From Paraconexibacter algicola (GTDB lineage: Bacteria > Actinomycetota > Thermoleophilia > Solirubrobacterales > Solirubrobacteraceae): DNA of 64,000 nt. Under the pieces are notes generated by a model that was not told the DNA's origin, searched no databases, and saw only the letters and a program-made list of their open reading frames with translations. The stretch is taken from positions 1,302,001 to 1,366,000 of the forward strand of contig NZ_PYYB01000001.1 in NCBI RefSeq assembly GCF_003044185.1. The letters run 5' to 3'. This document shows positions 45,436-53,230 of this stretch, piece by piece. The stretch's first letter is position 1; each line of letters opens with the position of its first letter. The position numbers and the translations under genes are program-made.

Positions 45436-46802
45436 GTCGCCGCGGAGCCGTCGCCCGCGCGCCGGCGCAGCGGACGGACCTCGGCGTCGGTCGACCGGGC
45501 GGCCTGGTCACGACCCCCGTGGGCGCCGCTCTCCAGGCCGAACAGCTCACGGACGATCTCCAGGCGACCGTGCCCGGGCGTCTCGACGTCGGCGTCCGCC
45601 AGCGCCTTGATGCGCAGCGTCGGCTCGTGCAGCACCCGCTGGACGATGGCGCGGGCCATCGCGTCGACCCGTGCGAGGTCGCGCGGCGAGGCGGTCTCCC
45701 AGCGGCCCGCGTTCTCCGCCAGCACCTGCTCGGCGACGATGCTCGCCTGCTCGCGCAGCGCGGCGATCGTCGGCAGCACGTCGAGCTGGCCCATCCAGCT
45801 CGCGAAGCGACGGATCTCCTGCTCGACGATCTCGATCGCGTCGTCGCGTTCGCCCTCGCGTCCCTGCAGGTTGCCGGCGACGACCCGCTGGAGGTCGTCG
45901 ATGTCCAGCAGCGTCACGCCCGGCAGGTCCGCGCAGGCGGCCTCGATGTCGCGCGGGACGGCGATGTCGATGAGGACGAGCGGCCGGCCGTCACGCGCGG
46001 CCATCACGAGCTCGAGCTCGTCGACGCCGACGATCGGGTGCGGCGAGGAGGTCGAGGAGACGACGACGTCCGCCGACTCCATCTGCGCGGGCAGGTCGTG
46101 CAGCGGCACGACGCTGCCGCCGATCCGCTCGGCCAGCGCGCGCGCCCGGTCGGCGCGACGGTTCGCGACGAACATCGCGGAGACCCCGTGCTCGGCGAAC
46201 GCCCGGGCGGTGAGCTCGCTCGTCTCGCCCGCGCCGATGATCACGACGTCGCGCGACGCGAGCTCGCCGACGACCTCCTGCGCGAGGTCGACCGCGACGC
46301 TCGACACGCTCGTGCGCGCCACGCCGATCTCGGTCTCGTTGCGCACGCGCTTGCCGGTCTGCAGCGCCGCGGTGAAGAGGCGGTTGGTCAGCGGACCGGT
46401 GGTGCCGGCGGCGAGCGCGGTCTCGTAGGCGCGCTTGACCTGGCCCTGCACCTCGTGCTCGCCGACGATCATCGACTCGAGGCCGCTGGTCACGCGGAAC
46501 AGGTGGCGGGCCGCGTCGCAGTTGCGCGGGGCGTAGACGACGCTCGACAGCTCGGTCGGTCGCATGCCGCTGCGCCGCGCGATCTGCGAGAGCAGCGCCA
46601 CCTCGGCGGCGACCGCGTCGCTGACCACGAGGTAGAACTCGGTGCGGTTGCACGTGGAGATCGCGACGGCCTCGGCGACGTCGCCGCCCTCGACGAGCTC
46701 CTGCACGAACCGCTCGGCCGCGCCGTCGGTCAGCGCGAGCCGCTCGCGCAGCGCGACCGGGGCCGTCTTGTACGAGACCCCGAGAGCGAGCAGCTCGCTC
46801 AC
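45432..46802 (-). CDS. hemA: Glutamyl-tRNA reductase
   Basis: HemA reduces glutamyl-tRNA to glutamate-1-semialdehyde, the first step of C5 tetrapyrrole synthesis. The 456-residue protein has ALGVSYKTAPVALRE, the catalytic Cys in ISTCNRTEFYL, GLESMIVGEHEVQGQVK, the NADPH motif VIIGAGETSELTA and a C-terminal dimerisation helix. The last 30 residues are an Arg/Asp-rich extension. GTG 46802 overlaps the ccmD-like stop. hemB and hemL are not in the window. Confidence 0.95.
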   Translation of the reverse strand: MSELLALGVSYKTAPVALRERLALTDGAAERFVQELVEGGDVAEAVAISTCNRTEFYLVVSDAVAAEVALLSQIARRSGMRPTELSSVVYAPRNCDAARHLFRVTSGLESMIVGEHEVQGQVKRAYETALAAGTTGPLTNRLFTAALQTGKRVRNETEIGVARTSVSSVAVDLAQEVVGELASRDVVIIGAGETSELTARAFAEHGVSAMFVANRRADRARALAERIGGSVVPLHDLPAQMESADVVVSSTSSPHPIVGVDELELVMAARDGRPLVLIDIAVPRDIEAACADLPGVTLLDIDDLQRVVAGNLQGREGERDDAIEIVEQEIRRFASWMGQLDVLPTIAALREQASIVAEQVLAENAGRWETASPRDLARVDAMARAIVQRVLHEPTLRIKALADADVETPGHGRLEIVRELFGLESGAHGGRDQAARSTDAEVRPLRRRAGDGSAAT

Positions 46803-46996
46803 GAGCCGACCTCGGAGGGCTCGCGCGCGGCGAGCTCCTCCTTCTGGCGGTCGACGATCTCGTGCAGCTCGACGAGCTCGCGCTCCATCCGGCTGATCCG
46901 CAGCGCCATGATCCCGATGTAGATCAGCAGCAGGAGCAGCAGGACGAGATAGGCGGCGACGACGTAGCCGCCCTTGTCGGGGAGCGTCTCGGTCAC
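46799..46996 (-). CDS. CcmD-like small membrane protein
   Basis: The 65-residue product has one membrane segment (YVVAAYLVLLLLLLIYIGIM) followed by a charged helix RISRMERELVELHEIVDRQK. Size, position after ccmC and topology fit CcmD, which helps load heme onto CcmE via the CcmABC complex. The family is too short and variable for a sequence-only call. GTGA overlaps occur on both sides. Confidence 0.7.
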   Translation of the reverse strand: MTETLPDKGGYVVAAYLVLLLLLLIYIGIMALRISRMERELVELHEIVDRQKEELAAREPSEVGS

Positions 46997-47736
46997 GACG
47001 CGGCCTCCGGGGCATCGAAGTGGCGCGGAGCGGCGGAGCGCCCGTAGGCCACCTCGTCGTCCCCGAGCTTGCGCTTGAGCGCGCGCAGCCGGAAGCGCGT
47101 GTTCTTGGCGGTCAGCTCGAACCGCCACAGGAAGACGTAGAGCATCCCGATCGCGAGGATCCCCGCGAGGAACGCGACGTTCATCTCCGGCGTCAGGCCG
47201 CTGCCCGACGTCGTCAGGACCCGCGGATGGATGTACGCGTCCGCGAGCCGCACCGCGAGGAAGTTCACCGGCACGAAGGCGCCCGCGGTGATCGCGAACA
47301 CCGACGCGTACCGCGCCTGACGCTCCGGGTCCTCGATCGAGAACCGCATCGGCTGGTAGGTGCAGAACAGCAGGAAGACGATCAGGAAGCTCACGAGCGT
47401 CGCCTCGCGCCACTCCCACCAGACGCCCCAGGCGGCGTTCGCCCAGATCATCCCGGTGATCAGCGCGCCGGTCCCGAAGATCAGCGACAGGTGGATCGCC
47501 GTGTAGCTCTTCAGGTCGTACCGGGGGTCGCGCGTGCGCAGGTGCTTGATCGCCATGACGCCGCCGAAGATGAAGCCGAGCAGCGTCACGATCGCCAGCG
47601 GGACGTGGACGTAGATGATCTTCTGCGAGATCCCCTCGGCCGCGGCCATCGGCGCGTACCAGCCGGCCAGCGCAAACGCCCCGATCAGGGCGACGAGGGT
47701 GGCGATCGACAGAGGGCGGAGTCGGGTGCCGTACAT
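46993..47736 (-). CDS. ccmC: Cytochrome c maturation heme-handling protein CcmC
   Basis: The 247-residue protein has about six membrane segments, the conserved Trp-rich heme-binding loop WGVWWEWRE and flanking His residues (YVHVPLAI and AIHLSLIFG). CcmC presents heme to the chaperone CcmE in system I. It follows ccmB by 14 bp. ccmE, ccmF and ccmH are not seen here. Confidence 0.92.
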   Translation of the reverse strand: MYGTRLRPLSIATLVALIGAFALAGWYAPMAAAEGISQKIIYVHVPLAIVTLLGFIFGGVMAIKHLRTRDPRYDLKSYTAIHLSLIFGTGALITGMIWANAAWGVWWEWREATLVSFLIVFLLFCTYQPMRFSIEDPERQARYASVFAITAGAFVPVNFLAVRLADAYIHPRVLTTSGSGLTPEMNVAFLAGILAIGMLYVFLWRFELTAKNTRFRLRALKRKLGDDEVAYGRSAAPRHFDAPEAAS

Positions 47737-47750
47737 GGTTGGCGGGACCT

Positions 47751-48458
47751 CTAGTCGTCGAGCAGGAAGTCGAACACGGCGTAGGCGAGGAGCCCGAAGA
47801 TCAGATCATAGAGCGCGAGGACCGCAGGCCACCGGCCCGCAACCGCCATCGCGCCCTCCTGGGCCAGGAGCGGCGCGATGCCGTTCGCCAGGCAGATGAT
47901 CACCGGCACGAGCAGCGGCAGGGCGATCAGCGGCAGGATCAGGTCGCGCGCCCGCGTCTGGATCGACAGCGCGCCGACGAGCGCGCCGATGATCGCGATC
48001 CCCAGGTCGGCGAGCGCCAGCATCCCGACCAGCCGCAGCCACTCGCCGGCGTCCGGGGTCGGGCCCAGCAGCAGCACGGCGAACGCCGGGAGCATCACGA
48101 CCTCGAGCACGACGAGGAACGCGAGGAAGCTCAGGACCTTCGCGACGAACAGCGACGTGCGGTCGACCGGGGCGAGCAGCAGCGCGTCGAAGCCGCCCTC
48201 CTCCTTGTCGGAGACGAACAGGCGGTTGGCGCCGAGCATCGCGGCGAACAGCAGCGTCACGCTCAGCACGCCCGCCGCCAGCGGCCCCTCGACCGTGCGC
48301 TGGTCCAGGCCGAAGTGGAAGATCACGAACGTCGTGATGCTGAAGAGGCCCATGGCCGGCACGACCTGCGGGACCTTGCGCTCGAGCAGCAGCTCCTTGC
48401 GCAGCAGGGCGGCGACCGCCGCGCGGCTCGGGGTGGTGCGGCCGGTCGTCGCGCTCAC
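47751..48458 (-). CDS. ccmB: Heme exporter membrane protein CcmB
   Basis: The 235-residue membrane subunit starts at GTG 48458, overlapping the ccmA stop. It has about six hydrophobic segments and the CcmB patterns LLRKELLLERK, FGLDQRT and VSDKEEGGFDALLLAPVDR. With CcmA it forms the ABC part of the CcmABCD complex that releases heme-loaded CcmE. Confidence 0.9.
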   Translation of the reverse strand: MSATTGRTTPSRAAVAALLRKELLLERKVPQVVPAMGLFSITTFVIFHFGLDQRTVEGPLAAGVLSVTLLFAAMLGANRLFVSDKEEGGFDALLLAPVDRTSLFVAKVLSFLAFLVVLEVVMLPAFAVLLLGPTPDAGEWLRLVGMLALADLGIAIIGALVGALSIQTRARDLILPLIALPLLVPVIICLANGIAPLLAQEGAMAVAGRWPAVLALYDLIFGLLAYAVFDFLLDD

Positions 48459-49138
48459 CGGTACAGCTCCCCGATCTCGTCGACGGACACCTCGGCGGCC
48501 GGCCGCAGCAGCACCTGCTTGCCGCGGCGCAGGCCGAGCGCGAGGTCGCCGTCCGCCAGTCCGCCCGCCGGGTCGTGGCTCGTGACGATCCGCGTGCGGC
48601 CCGACGCGCGGCCGATCAGCGGCTCGACGAGCTCGATCGCCGCCGGGTCGAGGTTCGACAGCGGCTCGTCGAGCAGCAGGATCTCCGGGTCGTGCAGCAC
48701 CGCCCGGCAGACCGCCGCGCGCTGCACCATGCCCCGCGAGTAGGTGTGCACCGGGTCGTTCGCGCGCACGCGGAGCTTCACCGCCTCCAGGAGCTCCTCG
48801 ATGCGGTCGTCGCCGACCCCGTGCAGGCGCGCGTGGAAGCGCAGGTTCTCGCGCGCGCTCAGGTCCCGGTACAGCAGCGGCTCGTGGGTCAGCAGGCCGA
48901 CGCGCGAGCGGACCGCCCACGCCCGGTCGGGCAGCGCCTCGCCGAGCAGCTCGACCACGCCGCGGTGCGGGCGCAGCAGGGTGGCGAGGACCCGCAGCAG
49001 CGTCGACTTGCCCGCGCCGTTGGGACCGAACACCACGAGCGAGGCGCCCGCCGGGACCGCGAGCGTCAGGTCGTCGAGCACCACGCGCTCGCCGAACCGG
49101 CGGACGAGCCCGCGCAGGACGACGGCGTCAGTCGGCAT
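48455..49138 (-). CDS. ccmA: Heme exporter ABC ATPase CcmA
   Basis: The 227-residue ATPase has Walker A GPNGAGKST, a Q-loop region LLTHEPLLYRDLSARENL, signature YSRGMVQRAAV (Ser-Arg-Gly in place of Ser-Gly-Gly, as in many CcmA proteins) and Walker B ILLLDEPLSNLD. The neighbouring ccmB and ccmC identify it as CcmA. Its first 11 bp overlap the end of the moaB-like gene. Confidence 0.9.
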   Translation of the reverse strand: MPTDAVVLRGLVRRFGERVVLDDLTLAVPAGASLVVFGPNGAGKSTLLRVLATLLRPHRGVVELLGEALPDRAWAVRSRVGLLTHEPLLYRDLSARENLRFHARLHGVGDDRIEELLEAVKLRVRANDPVHTYSRGMVQRAAVCRAVLHDPEILLLDEPLSNLDPAAIELVEPLIGRASGRTRIVTSHDPAGGLADGDLALGLRRGKQVLLRPAAEVSVDEIGELYR

Positions 49139-49628
49139 CGTGGTGGCCGCCGGCGCGACGGCCGCCCTGCCGCTGCGCCGTGGCGACGGCATGGCGCAGG
49201 ACCGGGGCGATCACGGGGAACAGCTCGTCCAGCGCCTTCGGGCTGCCCGGCAGGTTCACGACGAGCGTCCCGCCGACGAGCCCGCTGACCCCGCGCGACA
49301 GCATCCCCATCGGCGTGTGGCGCAGCGACTCCGCGCGCAGCGCCTCGGCGATCCCGGGCACCTCGCGGTCGAGCGCCGCGCGGGTCGCCTCCGGGGTGAC
49401 GTCGTCGGGCGTCAGCCCCGTCCCCCCGGTGGTCAGGACGAGCGCGAACCCCGCGTCGGCGTAGTGGTGCAGCCGGTCCTCGATCAGCGCGGCGTCGTCC
49501 GGGAGGACCTCCATGGCCGCCACGTCGGCGCCCGCCTGTTCGGCGAGGTGTGCCAGGTGCGGGCCGCCGACGTCCTCGCCGCGGGCGGCGGCGACGGACG
49601 TGGAGACGGTGATCACGGCGGTCCGCAT
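49128..49628 (-). CDS. Molybdenum cofactor biosynthesis protein MoaB/MogA
   Basis: The 166-residue protein adenylates molybdopterin or acts in molybdate insertion. It has TVSTSVAAARGEDVGG, LVLTTGGTGLTPDDVTPEAT and LPGSPKALDELF. Whether it is MoaB or MogA by function cannot be decided. ATG 49628 is preferred because TACGCT (49638-49643, minus) lies 9 nt upstream, giving the operon a possible internal promoter after moaC. Confidence 0.9.
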   Translation of the reverse strand: MRTAVITVSTSVAAARGEDVGGPHLAHLAEQAGADVAAMEVLPDDAALIEDRLHHYADAGFALVLTTGGTGLTPDDVTPEATRAALDREVPGIAEALRAESLRHTPMGMLSRGVSGLVGGTLVVNLPGSPKALDELFPVIAPVLRHAVATAQRQGGRRAGGHHDAD

Positions 49629-49680
49629 GCGTGACGGAGCGTAGAGCGGGCGGGGCGGGCGGGGTCGTGCGGAGGACCGG

Positions 49681-50160
49681 TCACGAGCGCACCCAGTGGC
49701 CGCTGCGCCCACCGGACTTCTCCAGCAGCACGACCTCGGTGATCTCGACGCCCTTGTCGAGCCCCTTGACCATGTCGTACACGGTGAGCGCCGCGACGCT
49801 GACCGCGGTCATCGCCTCCATCTCGACACCGGTGCGCGCGGTGACCGACGCGGTGCCCGTGAGCACGATCGTGCCCGCGGCGGCGTCGATGACCCCGTCG
49901 ACCTCGACGTGGTCGAGCCCGATCGGATGGCACAGCGGGATCAGCTCGCCGGTGCGCTTGGCGGCCTGGATTCCCGCGATCCGCGCGACGCCGAGCACGT
50001 CGCCCTTCGGCGCGTCCCCGGCCGCGACGCGCGCAGCCGTCTGCGCGCCCATCCGCACCGTGGCGCGGGCGACCGCCGTGCGCGCGGTCACCGGCTTGGC
50101 GCCGACGTCCACCATGCGGGCGGTGCCATCGGCGTCGAGATGCGTCAGCTCGCCGCTCAC
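49681..50160 (-). CDS. moaC: Cyclic pyranopterin monophosphate synthase
   Basis: MoaC completes cyclic pyranopterin monophosphate in molybdenum cofactor synthesis. The 159-residue protein starts at GTG 50160 and has [51 protein letters not shown] and a late [14 protein letters not shown]. MoaA, its partner, is not in the window. The start overlaps the precorrin-2 dehydrogenase stop. Confidence 0.95.
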   Translation of the reverse strand: MSGELTHLDADGTARMVDVGAKPVTARTAVARATVRMGAQTAARVAAGDAPKGDVLGVARIAGIQAAKRTGELIPLCHPIGLDHVEVDGVIDAAAGTIVLTGTASVTARTGVEMEAMTAVSVAALTVYDMVKGLDKGVEITEVVLLEKSGGRSGHWVRS

Positions 50161-50903
50161 GCGGCCTGCGGCGCGTGCGCGCGCTGCGCGTCCGCGATCA
50201 GCGCGTGCACGCCGGCGCTGTCCCCGGCGCGCAGCAGCGCAATCGGGTCCGGGTCCCCGTTGACGATCGACTCGAAGAACGCCTTGCGGTCCTGGTAGGT
50301 GGGCAGCGTGCCCTTCGCCCAGCCGCGCACGTCGTTGAGCATGATCGCCAGCGTCTCGTACTCGGTGCCGAACAGCTCGCCGATCTCGCGCTTCATCCGC
50401 TTCGCCAGCGCGGGCGACGCGCCCGCAGTGGAGATGGCGATCGCCAGCGGACCCATCCGCACCAGCGCGGGGAGGATGAAGTTGCACAGCGGCGGGACGT
50501 CGACGATGTTCACGAGCATGGCGCGGCGCTCCGCGTCGTCGTAGATGCGGATGTTCACGTCGGTGTCGTCGGTGCACGCGATGACCATGAAGATGCCCTC
50601 GAGGTCCTCCGGCCCGGCGTACTCGCGCTGCTCCCAGCGGATCGAGCCCTCGCGGGCGAGCTCCTCGAGCTCGGGGCCCGCGTCGGGGGCGATGACCGTG
50701 ACGTCGCCGTCGCAGGCCAGCAGGCCCTCGGTCTTCTCCAGCCCCATGGCGCCACCCCCGATCACGAGGCAGCGGCGGCCCTTCAGCTTCAGGCACGCGA
50801 TGTAGAAGGGCGTCTGCAGCATGTCCTTCACGCAGGTCTGGTCACAGATCCCGCGCTTGAACTGGCAGACGCACTCCTTCCCGGCATAGGCGGCAGCAGG
50901 CAT
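50157..50903 (-). CDS. Precorrin-2 dehydrogenase with Cys-rich N-terminal extension
   Basis: The 248-residue protein oxidises precorrin-2 to sirohydrochlorin with NAD. The dehydrogenase part starts near residue 28 and shows [27 protein letters not shown] and [13 protein letters not shown]. Before it lies an extra segment with Cys11, 13, 20 and 24 ([14 protein letters not shown]), an arrangement that could hold a metal or Fe-S cluster. A chelatase function cannot be excluded. TACCTT (50913-50918, minus) 9 nt before ATG 50903 supports the long form. It heads the tetrapyrrole operon. Confidence 0.88.
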   Translation of the reverse strand: MPAAAYAGKECVCQFKRGICDQTCVKDMLQTPFYIACLKLKGRRCLVIGGGAMGLEKTEGLLACDGDVTVIAPDAGPELEELAREGSIRWEQREYAGPEDLEGIFMVIACTDDTDVNIRIYDDAERRAMLVNIVDVPPLCNFILPALVRMGPLAIAISTAGASPALAKRMKREIGELFGTEYETLAIMLNDVRGWAKGTLPTYQDRKAFFESIVNGDPDPIALLRAGDSAGVHALIADAQRAHAPQAA

Positions 50904-50938
50904 GGTCGATCAAAGGTACTCCCACGTATGCCTCAGAG

Positions 50939-51766
50939 ATGACTCGTCCTGCCTCCAAGGAGCGGTACTTCGACGACGACGCGATGATCCGGCGCGTCCA
51001 CCGCGAGCAGACCGTCGCGCTGTGCGGCGGCCGGTCGCTGCTGCTGATGGCCGCCCATCCGGTCGCGTTCGAGGGCTTCTTCATGTCGACCGGCTCGCTC
51101 GACGAGCCGTACGAGCGCCTGCGGCGCGCCGGCCTGGTGCTCGACACCATCGCCTGGGGTCCGCGCCCGCGCGCCGACGCGATGCTCAAGCGCGTCCGCG
51201 CCATGCACCGCGCGGCGTCCGGCGAGATCCCGCACGCCGCCGGCCCGTTCCCTGCCGGCACGCCGTACCGGGCCGACGATCCCGAGCTGCTGTTCTGGAT
51301 CCTCGCGTCGCTCGTCGACTCCGCCCTGCTCGTCTACGAGCGCTGCGTGCGCTCGCTCGACGACGCCGAGCGCGAGGCGTACTGGCAGGACTACCGGGTG
51401 ATCGGCAAGTGCTTCGGCATCCCGTACAAGGCGATGCCGCGCACGATCGACGACTTCGACGACTACATGGCGCGGATGCTCGCCTCCGACGAGCTGCACG
51501 TGACGCCGCAGGCGCGCGAGCTCGGCATCCAGATCGTGCTCAACCCGCCCGTGCCGCTGGCGCTGCGTCCGGTCGTCGAGCTGGCCAACCAGGTGACCGT
51601 CGGCTGGCTTCCGCCGCGCATCCGCAAGATGTACGGCCTGCGCTGGGATCCCGCCCGGGCGGTCGCGCTGCGCGGCGGCGCCGAGTACGCGAAGCGGGTC
51701 GTCGTGCCGCTGCTGCCCGACAGGCTGCGGCTCGTGCCGAGCGCTCGGCAGGCCGCCGCAGCCTGA
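50939..51766 (+). CDS. DUF2236 (MpaB-like) oxygenase-family protein
   Basis: The 275-residue protein fits the DUF2236 family: RYFDDDAMIRRVHREQTVAL, LLLMAAHPVAFEG, a central RADDPELLFWILASLVDSA and later YKAMPRTIDDFDDYMARML. Some relatives bind heme through a conserved His and act as latex-degrading or ergosterol-type oxygenases. The His of HPVAFEG is a candidate ligand. Substrate unknown. It is divergent from the tetrapyrrole operon with 35 bp between starts. Confidence 0.85.
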   Translation: MTRPASKERYFDDDAMIRRVHREQTVALCGGRSLLLMAAHPVAFEGFFMSTGSLDEPYERLRRAGLVLDTIAWGPRPRADAMLKRVRAMHRAASGEIPHAAGPFPAGTPYRADDPELLFWILASLVDSALLVYERCVRSLDDAEREAYWQDYRVIGKCFGIPYKAMPRTIDDFDDYMARMLASDELHVTPQARELGIQIVLNPPVPLALRPVVELANQVTVGWLPPRIRKMYGLRWDPARAVALRGGAEYAKRVVVPLLPDRLRLVPSARQAAAA

Positions 51767-51820
51767 CCTACGTCGAATGACCCTGGCGACTCTCGGTCGC
51801 CGTCTCTAGAACTTGGTCGG

Positions 51821-53215
51821 ATGGATGTGCGGGGGCACTGGATGCTCGGGGTCGTGGTCGGACTGCTGCTCGGCGCAGCACCGGCGCAGGCCCGTGACTA
51901 CGACGGGGGCAAGGCGTTCTTCACGACGCCGATCGCCGGGGACGCGACGACGGACCCGCGCAGCGGCGACTGGGTCGCCGGGATGCGCAACGCCAGCCGC
52001 TACCCGTACGTGAACGGGCCGACGAACCTGTTCGCCCCGCCCGTCTACGACGTCACCTCCAGCACGCCCGAGCGGCTGGTGCGCTGCCGCTTCTGCGGCG
52101 CCTACACCGGCACGGGCGAGACGAAGTACGAGGACCGGGTGAAGGTCCCGATCCCCGACGGCGCGATCCCGGACCCCAGCGAGGACGGGCACATCGCGTT
52201 CGTCGACCGCGCGCGCGGCCTCGAGTGGAACCTCATCAACGCCCACGACAACGGCGACGGCACCTGGCGCGCCGGCGGGGCGGGCCAGTTCTCGCTCGCG
52301 GGCGACGGGCACCAGAACGTCGCGCTCGGTGGCGGCAGCGCCACCGGCTCGCACCTGCCGCTCAGCCAGGCGATCTCCACCGACGAGGTCCAGGCCGCGA
52401 TCGCCGACGGCAGCTACCTGATCCCGCACGCGCTCCAGTTCGGGGCGCCCAACATCGACGGGCGCTGCTGGGTCTACCCGGCCCTCGGCAGCGACGGCAA
52501 CGTCCGCGGCGGCCTGCCGGAGGGCGCGCGGATCCAGCTCGACCCCCTGCTCGACGTCAGCACGCTGCCGCCCGGTCCCCGGGTCCTGGCGCGCACCCTC
52601 CAGGTCTACGGGGCGTACCTGCGCGACCTCTCCGGCGCGTTCGCCTTCTACCTGCGCCCGCAGCGCGGCAGCGCGCCCGCCTGGTCGACGCTCGGCATCG
52701 ACGGCGACGCGCTCCAGACGATCCCGACCGAGCGGTTCCGGGTGCTGACCGTGAACTACGCCACGATCGGGACCGACCAGCCCAAGGTCCAGCGGCCCGA
52801 CCGCTCCTGCGGCCCCGGCGCCGACCAGGTCGCGCCGCAGCAGCAGCGCGGCTCGTCCACGGTGCAGGGCGCGGGCACCACCACCGGCAGCGGGGGTTCC
52901 ACCACGCGGCCCGGCGCAGCGGACCGGGCGCGGGGCGCCCGGCCGCTCGCGCCCCGCAACCTGTTCGTCCGGGTCCGGGACGTGCGCGGCGTGCGGCGCG
53001 TGCAGTTCGTCTGGTACGCCCGGCAGTCGCCGTCCGAGGTTCCCCGCTACCGGCTCTACGTCGACGGCAAGCTGCGCGCGACCGTGCCGCGGACGTACAC
53101 CGGGTACCTGCGGATCCCGCCCGGCCGCCACGTCGCGACCGTCGCCGGCGTCTCGCGGACCGGGGTGGTCGGCGTGCGGCGCGCACCGGGCGTGCGCTTC
53201 ACCGTCCCGGGCTGA
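51821..53215 (+). CDS. Secreted protein of unknown function
   Basis: I do not recognise a family. The 464-residue product has a signal peptide (MLGVVVGLLLGAAPAQA). The mature N-terminal part is rich in Gly, Asp and aromatic residues, with CRFCGAY and GRCWVYPAL. A disordered Gln/Ser/Thr/Gly linker (about 340-375) follows, then a C-terminal beta domain with RDVRGVRRVQFVWYARQ and VPRYRLYVDGKL that looks like a fibronectin-III-type module. TAGAAC (51807-51812) is 8 nt before the ATG. It probably acts at the cell surface. Confidence 0.68.
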   Translation: MDVRGHWMLGVVVGLLLGAAPAQARDYDGGKAFFTTPIAGDATTDPRSGDWVAGMRNASRYPYVNGPTNLFAPPVYDVTSSTPERLVRCRFCGAYTGTGETKYEDRVKVPIPDGAIPDPSEDGHIAFVDRARGLEWNLINAHDNGDGTWRAGGAGQFSLAGDGHQNVALGGGSATGSHLPLSQAISTDEVQAAIADGSYLIPHALQFGAPNIDGRCWVYPALGSDGNVRGGLPEGARIQLDPLLDVSTLPPGPRVLARTLQVYGAYLRDLSGAFAFYLRPQRGSAPAWSTLGIDGDALQTIPTERFRVLTVNYATIGTDQPKVQRPDRSCGPGADQVAPQQQRGSSTVQGAGTTTGSGGSTTRPGAADRARGARPLAPRNLFVRVRDVRGVRRVQFVWYARQSPSEVPRYRLYVDGKLRATVPRTYTGYLRIPPGRHVATVAGVSRTGVVGVRRAPGVRFTVPG

Positions 53216-53230
53216 CGGGCGGCCGCCCGC

